Source: Kocuria carniphila (lineage in GTDB: Bacteria; Actinomycetota; Actinomycetes; Actinomycetales; Micrococcaceae). From it: a DNA stretch of 64,000 nt. Where the stretch lies: NCBI RefSeq assembly GCF_004136555.1, contig NZ_NOIT01000001.1, positions 269,412-333,411 of the forward strand, written 5' to 3'. Position 1 is the stretch's first letter. Each line of letters opens with the position of its first letter. Both the position numbers and the translations under genes were made by a program. Below are positions 17,897 to 27,027 of this stretch, piece after piece. Below the pieces are notes generated by a model. It did no database searches and was not told where the DNA came from. It was given only the letters and a program-made list of their open reading frames with translations.

Positions 17897-18967
17897 CTAC
17901 AGCAGGCCCGCATCGCGTAGCTGGTGCGAGATCGACGCGCCGTCGTTACCTTCGATCCACAGGGTGCCCTCGGGGATCGAGACGGACCGGTCCTCGGTAG
18001 CGCGGGCGCCGGCGGCGAGCACCGCCTCGGTGGGTGAAAGGTTACGGATCACAATGGCCGCCACGGACTCCGGGTGGCGTTGCGCGAAACCGGAGTAGAT
18101 CTGCGGATCGTGCTGACCGTCGTCGCCAATGAGGATCCAGCGCATGTGCGGAAAGTTCTTGGCCAGCCGCTGCAGGTTCTGAACCTTGTGCTGGGCCCCG
18201 GACCGGAACCAGCGGTCCGTGGTGGGCCCCCAGTCGGTCAACAGGAGCGTACCGGCCGGGTAGGCGTTGCGGGTCAGGAAGCGGCGCAGCGTGGGCGCCA
18301 CGTTCCACGCACCGGTGGACAGATAGAGGAAAGGTGCCCTGGAATGGTGGTTGCGCAGTCGTTCCATCAGCACCGCCATGCCCGGGGTGGGGGTGCGAGC
18401 GTGCTCGTTGAGCACGAACGAGTTCCATGCCGCCAGCATGGGACGCGGCAGGGCCGTAACCATCACGGTGTCATCCACGTCGGAGACCACGCCGATGGTC
18501 TGGTCCTCGGAAACAATGGTCACCGCAGCCTCCGTGACCTCGGAGCCGTCGGTCTGCATATAGACGGTGTAAATACCCGGCTCCATGCTGACCTGTAGGT
18601 CCACGTCGATCACGCCGCCCTTGTCGGCCATGAGGTGGAACTCGTGGTCGCCCAGCCACACGTTCACGTGTGCGAAGGCCAACGGGATGGACGTGAAAGA
18701 GCGCCAGCCGCGGATGAATTCGGCGGAATCATCGGTGTCCGCGATCAGCTGCCGCGTCTTGAGCAGCACGCGCCCCAGCACGCGCACGTGCCGGGTGCTG
18801 CCGTAGCCGTCGAAGGCGAGCATGGTGGGGATGTCACCGCGCTGCTCGGCGCGCGCCTGTCGCCACCGGTGCAGCCGCTGCTCCCACCGGTAGCCGATGT
18901 TGATGGCCTCTTCCGTGACCTGATCAACGGTCTGGAAAAGGTCCCCGCTACCGGTGTGTTTTGCCAT
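17897..18967 (-). CDS. App1-type phosphatidate phosphatase domain protein (DUF2183)
   Basis: 356 residues. The catalytic domain begins near 158 with the HAD-like DxDxT motif SDVDDTV (Asp163, Asp165), followed by FLYLSTGAWN and the third motif ILIGDDGQHDPQIY. These are the hallmarks of the App1 family, whose yeast member dephosphorylates phosphatidic acid. Residues 50-155 form the family's beta-rich N-terminal part. No signal peptide or membrane helix, so probably cytosolic. The physiological substrate in actinobacteria is unknown. Monocistronic, bounded by terminators on both sides. Confidence 0.87.
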   Translation of the reverse strand: MAKHTGSGDLFQTVDQVTEEAINIGYRWEQRLHRWRQARAEQRGDIPTMLAFDGYGSTRHVRVLGRVLLKTRQLIADTDDSAEFIRGWRSFTSIPLAFAHVNVWLGDHEFHLMADKGGVIDVDLQVSMEPGIYTVYMQTDGSEVTEAAVTIVSEDQTIGVVSDVDDTVMVTALPRPMLAAWNSFVLNEHARTPTPGMAVLMERLRNHHSRAPFLYLSTGAWNVAPTLRRFLTRNAYPAGTLLLTDWGPTTDRWFRSGAQHKVQNLQRLAKNFPHMRWILIGDDGQHDPQIYSGFAQRHPESVAAIVIRNLSPTEAVLAAGARATEDRSVSIPEGTLWIEGNDGASISHQLRDAGLL

Positions 18968-19072
18968 GCTTCACAGTCTTTCACAGCTGTTCCCGTCCAC
19001 GACGCCGCCGCGTACCGTGCCGTAACTCCGTCCCGGTCCGCGGCGGCGGCCGGCTGCGCGGCGTCGAGGTGG

Positions 19073-19105
19073 CCGACGGCGCTCGAGGCTCCCGAGCGCC
19101 GTCGG
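19073..19105 (-). terminator. Hairpin terminator after the metallophosphoesterase gene
   Basis: Perfect 13-bp stem CCGACGGCGCTCG/CGAGCGCCGTCGG, 8 bp beyond the stop; no T-run. Confidence 0.7.
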
Positions 19106-19113
19106 CGGGGAAC

Positions 19114-20337
19114 TCAGCCGCGCACGTAGCGCGGGAAGCGCTCGGGGCGGGCGATGGGCTGGGTTTCGGGAGCCATGTCGATACCGAGGTCCTTGGCGAA
19201 GATCAGGCGGGTGCCGGTGTAGACGCGTTCGGTGCGCTCGTTGAGTTCGAACACGCGAGCACCGCGCAGCGTGTGTTCATCGCGGGTGCCGTCGTTGAGG
19301 CCGTACGTGCCGAAGCCCGTGCCCGGCCCGTAGCCGAGTTCAATGCCGAAGTAATTGCCCATGTAGGTGTTGATGTGGTCGTGGCCGCAGTACATGCCCA
19401 AGATGTCCCCGCGCTCCTTGGCCGCGGCGTAGATACCGGAGTTGATCATGCCGGTGTAGACGTTCTCGTGCTTCTCCCCCACGATGCCGTGGCGCTTCAC
19501 CGCGGCGGCGTGACCGTCGTCGTCGGAGCTGAACTGCTGGCCGTACCACATGTGGTGGTGCTCCCACGTGGGGATGTGGAAGTACATGAGGCCCGGGATC
19601 TTCTTCCCGTAGCGGCGCTCGGTCTCCGCGGAGAGGTCGTTGTACCAGCGGATCTGCTGGGGGCGGATCCAGTCGTAGCCCATGAGCCCCTCGCGGTCCT
19701 GACCGCCGGGCTTGTCCTCCGCGTACCGGCCGGAATCCAGCAGCCAGACGGCGAAGGCCGGCGCGTTGCCGCGGGAGCCGCGAATCAGCAGCTGCGCGTT
19801 GGAGGAACCGAAGACCTTCTGGTCGTCACCGGGGTTGAGGTTGTGCTGGTACTGGCGCACGAACTCCACCAGCTGCGGCTCGTACATGCCGGTGCCGTTG
19901 TCCTCGGTGGAGTCCTCGTCGTGGTTGCCGAACGTCACGGCCCATTTGATGCCCCGGGATTCCATGGGCATGACCACGTTGTTGATGGCCTGTTTGACCT
20001 CGCGGTTGGTGCGCGGGGACCCGTTGATCACGTCGCCGTTGATCAGGGCGAACTGCGGCTTCTCCCGGTCCAGGACCTTGCCCATGAACTCGAGGGTGCG
20101 GCGATCGGTGCGCGGGCCGTCCTGGGTGTCGTTGAACTGGACGATCTTGAACGCGCCGTTCTTACCGAAGGACAACGGCATCTGGCCATGGCCGCGACCT
20201 CGGCCGCGGTGTTGAGCCACCGTGGCCGGTGCTGCCTGGGCGGCGACGGGTGCGGCGCTCAGCACCCCGGCGGCCGCGAGCGCGCTGCCTCCGGTGATCA
20301 GGTTCCGGCGGCTGGGACGAGGGGTGTTCTCGGACAT
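19114..20337 (-). CDS. Tat-exported calcineurin-like metallophosphoesterase
   Basis: 407 residues from ATG 20337. Twin-arginine signal SRRNLITGGSALAAAGVLSA (Arg10-Arg11) with an Ala-rich cleavage region AQAAPA, so the enzyme is exported folded. Metal-site motifs in order: FNDTQD, INGDVINGS, VTFGNHDED and YCGHDHINTYMGN. The sequence resembles PhoD/Icc-like phosphoesterases (fungal Dcr2-like subgroup); substrate unknown. A His/Arg/Gly-rich stretch follows the signal. Stands alone: terminator downstream, and a 71-bp gap to dnaE2, which reads in the same direction. Confidence 0.9.
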   Translation of the reverse strand: MSENTPRPSRRNLITGGSALAAAGVLSAAPVAAQAAPATVAQHRGRGRGHGQMPLSFGKNGAFKIVQFNDTQDGPRTDRRTLEFMGKVLDREKPQFALINGDVINGSPRTNREVKQAINNVVMPMESRGIKWAVTFGNHDEDSTEDNGTGMYEPQLVEFVRQYQHNLNPGDDQKVFGSSNAQLLIRGSRGNAPAFAVWLLDSGRYAEDKPGGQDREGLMGYDWIRPQQIRWYNDLSAETERRYGKKIPGLMYFHIPTWEHHHMWYGQQFSSDDDGHAAAVKRHGIVGEKHENVYTGMINSGIYAAAKERGDILGMYCGHDHINTYMGNYFGIELGYGPGTGFGTYGLNDGTRDEHTLRGARVFELNERTERVYTGTRLIFAKDLGIDMAPETQPIARPERFPRYVRG

Positions 20338-20408
20338 GGTGTGCTCCTGGTGTGAGGAATTCCTGGCCGCCGTGGGCGGCTGATGATTCACACCGTAGGG
20401 AGGTTGCG

Positions 20409-23400
20409 TTAAGAGGTTGTGACCTGGGGTTTTCGTGCAGGTGCACGGCTGGGTTTGGGTTGGGAACCCAGCACGGTGGCGGGGTCGGGCAGGGTTTCGG
20501 GATGGGCCATGTCCCAGGCCTGCACCGCTTGCACTCCGATGCCCCGGGGTCCGGTGCGGCGGGTGTGGCCGTGGACCAGCAGCATGGTGGGTGCGAACAG
20601 CACGGGTCCGGACAGTGCCTGCGCTTCGTCGAAGAAGGTGCAGTCCACCGCGCCGGAACCGTCATCCACGGAAATGAACACCACGCGCTTCCCGCTGCGC
20701 ATGGGCGGGGTCATGGTGGACACGCGCACCCCGGCCACCACTACTTCGGTGCCGTTGCGCAGTCCCAGCAGGTCTTCCGCACGGGTGACCCCGTAGGAGC
20801 GCAGGAGAGCGGTGTGGCCGTCCATGAGGTGGGCGGAGACTTCGATGTTCATGGTGTCCAGTTCCGCGCGCACCTTCTCCTCGGTGCTGGGTTCGGGTTG
20901 TTCCGGCGGCAGCCCGGTCAGTTCCAGGTCCCCCAGCGGAAGGGCCAGTTGTCCGGGGCCGGGTTGTCCCTTGGCAGAGGCGCTGCGAGAGGCGGCTGGT
21001 TGATCGGCTCGCCGGGTCAAGTGGGTCACCAGGTCGGTGCGGGAGGCGCGAGCGCCCGAGGTGTTCAGGAGACTGTCCAGGGCCCCGGCCGAGGCCAGTC
21101 GCTGCAGACTCCGCCGAGAGGGTCTGGCCCGGGTGCGCACATCCGTAAGCGTGGAGTAGGGCTGACCGGCCACGATCCGTTCGATTTCCGCGCCGCTGAT
21201 CCCGGTGATGCTGGTGAGGGACATCCTGATCCCCCAGGACCCGCCGCGAGTATAGGGAATGCCCTCGTCCAGGTCCCCGGATTCCACGGTGCCGGGCCGG
21301 GCGGCCACGGGTTCGATGCGGTGATGGTCCACACTGCGGTTGATGTCCGGACCGAGTACGGGGATGCCCATGCGCCGGGCCTCCCCCACGAGCAACCGAG
21401 CGGGGTACATACCCGGGTCGTGTTCCCAGACCCCGGCCATGAAGGCCTCCGGGTGATGGGTCTTCAACCACGCGGACTGATAGGTGGGTACGGCAAAGGC
21501 CACACCGTGGGCCTTGCAGAAACCGAAGCTTCCGAACGCATGCAGGATGTCCCACACCTTCTCCACGGTTTCCGCGTCGTAGCCTCGGGCCCGTGCCCCG
21601 CTGCGGAAGGCGTCCTCCACGCGTTGTTCGGTCTCCGAGCCGAGCCTGCGCCGCCATTCGTCTGCGGTGGCCAGTCCGCAACCGGTCATCCGGTCCATCA
21701 TCCGCATGATCTGTTCGTGGTAGACGGCCACCCCGCGGGTTTCCTTGAGGATGTCCACCAGGTCCGGGTGGGGGTACTCGGGGGTGCTCCAGCCGTGGCG
21801 GGAGTTGAGGTAGGGGCGCACCATGGACGCCTGCATGGGCCCTGGGCGGAACAGGGAGATGTCCACGATCAGGTCGTTGAACTCCTCCGGGCCCATGGTT
21901 CCGATCAGTTCGCGCTGACCGGGTGACTCGATCTGGAAACAGCCCAGCGTGTGGGTGGAGCTGATGAGCCGGAACGTGTCCGGGTCATCGCGGGGCATGG
22001 CGTCCAGGTCCAGGGCGGGGCGGTCCGGCTCCATCCGGGCCACTTCCTGAACCGCATAGGCCAGGGTGGATTGCATGCGCACGCCCAGGATGTCGAGTTT
22101 GATGAGGCCCATGGGATCCATGTCGTGCTTGTCGAACTGGGACATGGGCAGCCCGATCCCGCTGGCCTGCACAGGCGTGCGGTTCAGCAGGGTGGCGTCC
22201 GAGAGGATCACCCCGCACGGGTGCATGGAAATGTGGCGGGGCAACCGGTCCAGGCGTTCGGTCAGATCCACCAGGAGATCCAGCTGCCGGTTGGCCTTGA
22301 GGTCATCGGCCAGCCGGGCCAGCTCCGGGCGCTGCGCAATTTCCTCGCGCAGGGTGGCCCCGGGGACCCGCCACAACTGGGCCGCGATGTGGTCCACGAG
22401 TTCCTGTTCCAGCCCCAGCGCAAGCCCGGCATCCCGCACGGCACCCCTGGAGCGGTAGGCGTTCTGCATGCTCATGAGCGTGACCCGACTGCTACCGAAG
22501 CGTTGGAAGATCTCGTGATAGATCCGGTGCCGCTCCGCGCTCTCCATGTCGATGTCGATATCCGGCAGACTGCTGCGCCGCGGGGACAGGAAGCGCTCGA
22601 AGACCAGGTCGTACTCGAGCGGATCCACCGGAGAGATACCCAACAGGTGCACCACCAGGGACGAGACCGCCGAGCCTCGGGCCGCGTGCCGAACCTTCAG
22701 CTGGGTCATCAATTCGGAGACCTCCGAGACGGTCAGGAAGTATCCGGCGAATCCCAGCTGCGCAATCACGTCCAGCTCCCGATCCATCCGCGAGCGCAGC
22801 GATTCCCCGCTCAGTCCGGGGACCGTGCGGTCCCAGTTCTCGTGGGAGTGGAAGCGCTCCAATCCGGTGTAGCAGCGGGTTCTGAGTTGGGTGTTGGGGT
22901 TCCCGGTGAGGCCGATGACGGAGGCTTCCGGAATCACCGGCTGGCCCACTCGCAGGTCCGTGACGGGGTCCTGGCTGCAACGTTCGGCCAGTCGGTAGGT
23001 GTCCGCGAGCAGGTGCGCGGCCCCGGTGGCCCCGAGGTCCGCGGCCGCCGAGATCTCGTGGGCGAGCCGGGTCATCTCCGCGGTGTTCTTGAGCCACCCC
23101 TGCCCCGTGGGTTGCAGCACCCCGGGATCCGAACCGGCCAATTCCTCCAGGGACATGAGGGTGCGGGCGGCATCGAGCACGTCCGCGGTGACGGCCTGGC
23201 CGGGGTGGGCGTAGCGCACGGCGTTGGTGAGGATCACCGGCAGCCCGGCCTCACGCCCCACGGTGAGCATCCGCACGGCGTGACCGGTGCTGAGGGTGCT
23301 GCCCTGCGGCGCCAGGTGTGTTGCGGTCTCCACGGTGAGACACCCGGCCGGTAGGACACGCTTCCATGCGCGCAGGGCCGTGCGGGCCGCCCGGTAACGA

Positions 23401-23945
23401 CGCCGGGCCAACAGCGACCCCACGTCCGAATCCGGGCCCACGAGCACCACCAGTCCGGGAGTTCCCCCGGCCGCCGCGCGATGCACGTGGCGGGCAATCT
23501 GGTCCCGGGTCAACCCGATGGGGCGGGCTGCATGATGATCGTGGTTCCGGTGGGCCGCGGACACCAGTCGGCACAGCGCCGCGTACCCGGCTCCCCCGTT
23601 ACCCCCGGTGGCCAACACCACCACGCGCCCGATCACCCGAGCCGGCGGCACCGTGCTGCGCCCGTGTCGACCGTGCTGGCCTTGCCAGCCGGCGGCGGCG
23701 CGAGTGTGTTTCCCCGCCGACGCCGCCACCGGACCCAACAACGCCAGGTCCACTCCCAGCACGGGAGCCACACCGTGCTGCTGACAGGCCAGCACGTGCT
23801 TGACCACCCCGTACAACCCGTCCCTGTCGGTGCACGCCAGGACCTGCGCCCCGTAGGACGCCGCCACCTGCGCGAGCTCGTGGGGGCGAGCCACACCGTA
23901 GTGCGCGCTGTAAGCGGAAGCCACGCGCAAATGAGGGAAATGCAT
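20409..23945 (-). CDS. dnaE2: Error-prone DNA polymerase III alpha subunit DnaE2 (ImuC)
   Basis: 1178 residues. PHP domain (1-290; HLRVASAYSAHYGVARPHEL), polymerase core with the catalytic PDIDIDMES near residue 460, a helix-hairpin-helix segment (TSITGISGAEIERIV) and a C-terminal OB domain (VVVAGVRVSTMTPPMRSGKR). DnaE2 performs SOS mutagenic translesion synthesis, normally with ImuA' and ImuB, neither of which is in this window. A LexA box lies 9 bp before the start. The ATG at 23945 has GAGGT directly adjoining it, too close for a normal ribosome site, so the mRNA may be leaderless or a GTG a few codons in may be used. Confidence 0.95.
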   Translation of the reverse strand: MHFPHLRVASAYSAHYGVARPHELAQVAASYGAQVLACTDRDGLYGVVKHVLACQQHGVAPVLGVDLALLGPVAASAGKHTRAAAGWQGQHGRHGRSTVPPARVIGRVVVLATGGNGGAGYAALCRLVSAAHRNHDHHAARPIGLTRDQIARHVHRAAAGGTPGLVVLVGPDSDVGSLLARRRYRAARTALRAWKRVLPAGCLTVETATHLAPQGSTLSTGHAVRMLTVGREAGLPVILTNAVRYAHPGQAVTADVLDAARTLMSLEELAGSDPGVLQPTGQGWLKNTAEMTRLAHEISAAADLGATGAAHLLADTYRLAERCSQDPVTDLRVGQPVIPEASVIGLTGNPNTQLRTRCYTGLERFHSHENWDRTVPGLSGESLRSRMDRELDVIAQLGFAGYFLTVSEVSELMTQLKVRHAARGSAVSSLVVHLLGISPVDPLEYDLVFERFLSPRRSSLPDIDIDMESAERHRIYHEIFQRFGSSRVTLMSMQNAYRSRGAVRDAGLALGLEQELVDHIAAQLWRVPGATLREEIAQRPELARLADDLKANRQLDLLVDLTERLDRLPRHISMHPCGVILSDATLLNRTPVQASGIGLPMSQFDKHDMDPMGLIKLDILGVRMQSTLAYAVQEVARMEPDRPALDLDAMPRDDPDTFRLISSTHTLGCFQIESPGQRELIGTMGPEEFNDLIVDISLFRPGPMQASMVRPYLNSRHGWSTPEYPHPDLVDILKETRGVAVYHEQIMRMMDRMTGCGLATADEWRRRLGSETEQRVEDAFRSGARARGYDAETVEKVWDILHAFGSFGFCKAHGVAFAVPTYQSAWLKTHHPEAFMAGVWEHDPGMYPARLLVGEARRMGIPVLGPDINRSVDHHRIEPVAARPGTVESGDLDEGIPYTRGGSWGIRMSLTSITGISGAEIERIVAGQPYSTLTDVRTRARPSRRSLQRLASAGALDSLLNTSGARASRTDLVTHLTRRADQPAASRSASAKGQPGPGQLALPLGDLELTGLPPEQPEPSTEEKVRAELDTMNIEVSAHLMDGHTALLRSYGVTRAEDLLGLRNGTEVVVAGVRVSTMTPPMRSGKRVVFISVDDGSGAVDCTFFDEAQALSGPVLFAPTMLLVHGHTRRTGPRGIGVQAVQAWDMAHPETLPDPATVLGSQPKPSRAPARKPQVTTS

Positions 23946-23954
23946 ACCTCATAT

Positions 23955-23970
23955 TCGAAAGTTTGTTCGA
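23955..23970. promoter_or_regulatory. LexA (SOS) box for dnaE2
   Basis: TCGAAAGTTTGTTCGA fits the actinobacterial SOS palindrome TCGAAC-N4-GTTCGA at 11 of 12 fixed positions. It lies in the 31-bp gap between the DUF6504 stop and dnaE2. Confidence 0.9.
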
Positions 23971-23976
23971 TCAATG

Positions 23977-24342
23977 TCAAACCGCCTGGTCAGCCACGAG
24001 CCACCATTGGCCGGTGATCTCGTGGCGCACCAATTCCAGAGTGCGAGGTATCACGGCCCCGCGTTGCGCCGCCTGGACACGCCAGTGCTGCCGGTCCACC
24101 ACGGACTGCCCGCTTTCCCGCGGAACTCGCTCTTCCAGCTGCCACCAGCGGCGACGTTCGTACCAGCGCTGCGGTGGGGCCGTAATGCGGTGAAGTCTGC
24201 CCCGGAACACCAACTCGCACGGGGCACCCGACTCATCGCAGTGCACCTCGCAGGGTTGCCCCCACCCCTCATCGATCCGCACCGCATCGTACGTCTCGCT
24301 CCACGTGAGCTCCGTGTGTTCTACCGCAGTCAGTACCGTCAT
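23977..24342 (-). CDS. DUF6504-type small protein of the SOS mutagenesis cassette
   Basis: 121 residues from ATG 24342. Rich in Trp, Arg and Glu: VFRGRLHRI, RWYERRRWWQLEE and a C-terminal HEITGQWWLVAD. Proteins of this type (DUF6504) are found next to imuB/dnaE2 in Actinobacteria; function unknown. A LexA box lies 24 bp upstream of the start and a second separates it from dnaE2. Both are therefore expected to rise on DNA damage. The family name is from memory of context and sequence pattern. Confidence 0.75.
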   Translation of the reverse strand: MTVLTAVEHTELTWSETYDAVRIDEGWGQPCEVHCDESGAPCELVFRGRLHRITAPPQRWYERRRWWQLEERVPRESGQSVVDRQHWRVQAAQRGAVIPRTLELVRHEITGQWWLVADQAV

Positions 24343-24366
24343 GACTCGATCACTCTCCCGGTGTAT

Positions 24367-24382
24367 TCGAAACTTTATTCGA
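24367..24382. promoter_or_regulatory. LexA (SOS) box for the DUF6504 gene
   Basis: TCGAAACTTTATTCGA, a palindrome matching TCGAAC-N4-GTTCGA at 10 of 12 fixed positions; both departures are at the innermost fixed bases. Confidence 0.8.
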
Positions 24383-24569
24383 GTACTGTGAGAGTGCCAA
24401 GGGTCGCTGACACGCATAAGCGGCCCGCCACGGGATGACCCGGGAAGGCCCCCGGGGCAGCACCGGAAAAACCCAGAAACGGCGACGTCGCCCGGCCGAG
24501 GGGACCGAGCGACGTCGTCGTGACTGTGAAGTGCCGACCGCGAGGTCGTGACTGTGAAGGAGCGCGTGG

Positions 24570-25862
24570 TTATGAGGTGTAGCGGCCCGGCTTGCCCAGC
24601 AGCACGCCCACCACCGAGATCACGCAGCACGCCATGAGGAAGAGTGCTGCGGCCCAGGTCTGTCCGCCGGCGGCGGTGATCAGGGTGGCCGCGATGAGCG
24701 GGGTGAATCCCGCCACGATGGCACCGTTGGCCTCACGTGCCAGGGCGATGCCGCTGAAGCGTTCGGCGGCGGGGAACAAGCCCGCCAGGTAGGCGCCCTG
24801 GGAACCGGAGGTGCAAGCGATCACCGCACCGTAGCCCACGGAAATGGCGACGGTCGCAGCCATCGCGCTGCCCGAGGACAGCGCCGCGAACAGCGGGAAC
24901 GCACCCGCCGCACCCAGCAGCGAGCCGAAGGCCAACACCTTGTGGGCACCGAACCGGTCCGCAGCCAGACCGCCCAACGGGGTGGCCAGCACACCGCACA
25001 CGGAACCGATGATCACCGCGGTCAACGCCGATCCCCGGTCCATGCCCACGGCCGGTGAGGTCATGAAGGACAGGGAGAACACGGCCAGGATGTAGTTGAG
25101 CGCGTTGTGCCCGGTGATCGCGAAGAACCCCACGACCACTGCGCGCCAGTGCTCGCGCATCAGGGCCACCACGGGCACCCTGCGGCGTTCCCCACGCTCT
25201 TTGGCGGCGTGGAGCGCGGCCAGATACTCGGGGCTCTCCTCGAGCTTGACGCGAATGAAGATCGCCAGGGCGAACAGCACCGCCGAGGCCAGGAACGGCA
25301 AACGCCACGCCCAGTCCAACAGCATCTGGTCCCCCAGCGACGCCGCCCACAGGAACGCACCGGTGGCCAGCACGATGCCGGCCGGGGGCGCGGCGAGCAC
25401 GAGCGACGTCATCAGTCCACGACGCCGCGGCGGGGCGAACTCCGCGACCAGGGTCATGGCCCCGGCCAGCTCGGCACCGGCACCCATGCCCTGCAGCAGA
25501 CGCAGGAGCACCAGGAACACCGGGGCGGCCACGCCGATCGCGGCGTAGGTGGGCAGCAGACCGATGCCCACGGTCGCCACGCCCATCAGGATCACGGTGA
25601 GCAACATGGCCGGGCGGCGACCGTAACGGTCCCCCAGGTGACCGACCAGCACACCGCCCAGCGGGCGCGCCACGAAGCCCACCGCGAAGGTCGCGAACGC
25701 GGCCAAGGAAGCACCGGAGTCCATTCCGGCGAAGAAAAGTGGGCCGATGATCAACCCGGCGGCCGTGCCGTACAAGGCGTAGTCGTACCACTCGATGAGG
25801 GTTCCGGCCACGGCAGCGAAAAGTGCGCGCCCAGCCCCGGGGCGCATGGTGGTGTTGTTCAC
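24570..25862 (-). CDS. MFS transporter, MHS family
   Basis: 430 residues, 12 helices. AGTLIEWYDYALYGTAAGLIIG near the start, PLGGVLVGHLGDRYGRR and the helix-4/5 motif LLQGMGAGAELAGA identify the metabolite:H+ symporter family. It is one of three MHS transporters in the window and is only distantly similar to those at 12201 and 27028. The start is GTG at 25862 or ATG five codons in; neither has a good ribosome site. The mtnC gene lies upstream on the same strand with a 36-bp gap, so co-transcription is likely. Substrate unknown. Confidence 0.9.
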   Translation of the reverse strand: MNNTTMRPGAGRALFAAVAGTLIEWYDYALYGTAAGLIIGPLFFAGMDSGASLAAFATFAVGFVARPLGGVLVGHLGDRYGRRPAMLLTVILMGVATVGIGLLPTYAAIGVAAPVFLVLLRLLQGMGAGAELAGAMTLVAEFAPPRRRGLMTSLVLAAPPAGIVLATGAFLWAASLGDQMLLDWAWRLPFLASAVLFALAIFIRVKLEESPEYLAALHAAKERGERRRVPVVALMREHWRAVVVGFFAITGHNALNYILAVFSLSFMTSPAVGMDRGSALTAVIIGSVCGVLATPLGGLAADRFGAHKVLAFGSLLGAAGAFPLFAALSSGSAMAATVAISVGYGAVIACTSGSQGAYLAGLFPAAERFSGIALAREANGAIVAGFTPLIAATLITAAGGQTWAAALFLMACCVISVVGVLLGKPGRYTS

Positions 25863-25898
25863 GGTGAAAGCTATCCCGTCTGAAATCTCCCGATCGCG

Positions 25899-26663
25899 CT
25901 AGCGGGACGCGTAGCGACGGATGAACCGTACCTGATTCAAACGCTGGATCTCGGGATGATCCCCCACGCCGGCGTCGTAGAACTGGTCGCCGGGGCGGCG
26001 CACGCCCACGGTGTCCCAGCCAGCTTTCCGTGCCGCATCCAGGGCTTCCACCTGGTCGGAGAAGAACAAGAACTTCTCACGCGGTTTACCCAAGGCCTCG
26101 GCCACGTCATGGGTGATGTTGCGGAACGAACTCACCTCGTGTTTGGAACCGGCCGACTCCAGGGAGAAGTGCCCCTTGATCAGGGGAATCAGGTTGCCTT
26201 CGGGCGAGTGGCTGAACCACGCGCGCTGGGCGGGCAGCGTGCCGTTGGAGAAGATGAACACCGGAATCGACTGCTCGGACCAGGTCCGCAACGCAGGAAT
26301 CGCGTCGTCGAAGAACGGCGAGACGAACTCTCCCGCCGCGAAACCTTCCTGCCAGATCAATGCGTGCATCGTGCGCAGTGGAGCGGGCATCTCCCCCTCA
26401 TCCATCCAGGCTTCCAGGACGCCCGTGAGGTCCTCTGCCGTGGCGGAACTGTCCAGTCCCGCCATCTCGATGATCTGCCGGCGAGCGCGGGCGACCTCGG
26501 GTTTGTGGGAGTACTCCTCGAAGTAGCTGGTGAAGCGTTTGCGGGAGTAAGGGTAGAGCTCGTCCCGGACGTACCACGTGGAGGAGAGGGTGCCTTCGAT
26601 GTCGACCACGATGACCTCGGGTCGGTCGAGCACCAGTGCATTGGCGGCGGCGGGCTCAGGCAT
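25899..26663 (-). CDS. mtnC: Acireductone synthase (enolase-phosphatase E1)
   Basis: 254 residues from ATG 26663 (GGGAGC upstream). HAD-superfamily enzyme of methionine salvage that enolises and dephosphorylates 2,3-diketo-5-methylthiopentyl-1-phosphate. Motif I VVDIEGTLSS (Asp21, Glu23), motif II FIFSNGTLPAQ, and FLFFSDQVEALDAARKAGWDTVGVRRPGD for motif III/IV. No other mtn gene is visible. It is divergent from a SAM-IV riboswitch 200 bp away on the opposite strand, consistent with a sulfur-metabolism neighbourhood. Confidence 0.92.
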   Translation of the reverse strand: MPEPAAANALVLDRPEVIVVDIEGTLSSTWYVRDELYPYSRKRFTSYFEEYSHKPEVARARRQIIEMAGLDSSATAEDLTGVLEAWMDEGEMPAPLRTMHALIWQEGFAAGEFVSPFFDDAIPALRTWSEQSIPVFIFSNGTLPAQRAWFSHSPEGNLIPLIKGHFSLESAGSKHEVSSFRNITHDVAEALGKPREKFLFFSDQVEALDAARKAGWDTVGVRRPGDQFYDAGVGDHPEIQRLNQVRFIRRYASR

Positions 26664-26860
26664 GGTCGGCTCCCTGTGTTCTTTCGACAACGGTGTCTGC
26701 CCCGGCAACCCGGGGAATAGGCCCATTCTAGGCACCGGGGACGAGCAGAAACAGGAGGCCGTCTCAGGCGTGAACCATCCGGAGAGGCCTCCCCGAGGTG
26801 GGTCATAAAACTTCATCATTTGTGGCGCTCAACGTTCGTGTGGTTAGGTTCACGCGACAA

Positions 26861-26990
26861 GAATCACGAGTTCCGGCGCGAAGCCCTGGCTGGCCGGACG
26901 GCAACCCTCAGACGCTGTCGTGGGGTGCCCCAGGTGATGATTCGGCCCGTGATCAGTACCGGTACGGGCAAGGACGGCGTCCGGCTCACC
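26861..26990 (+). promoter_or_regulatory. SAM-IV type S-adenosylmethionine riboswitch
   Basis: Conserved SAM-I/IV core on the plus strand: CACGAGTTCCGGCGCGAAGC, the CTGGCTGGCCGGACGGCAAC block, then GTGGGGTGCCCCAGGTGATG. P1 pairs GAATCA (26861-26866) with TGATTC (26938-26943). The compact P1 and the extra GC-rich hairpin just after it (26945-26970) favour SAM-IV over SAM-I, as usual in Actinobacteria. It precedes the MHS transporter and monooxygenase genes, which should be off when SAM is plentiful. The 364-bp gap with mtnC holds no gene. Confidence 0.88.
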
Positions 26991-27027
26991 CAACATTCTT
27001 CCGTGGCGCCCCGTCATGAGGAGTGTC

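Noticed and set aside
24517..24559. 15-bp direct repeat GTCGTGACTGTGAAG (24517-24531 and 24545-24559)
   Set aside because: Short, isolated, in a gap downstream of an MHS gene; no mobile-element or CRISPR structure around it.
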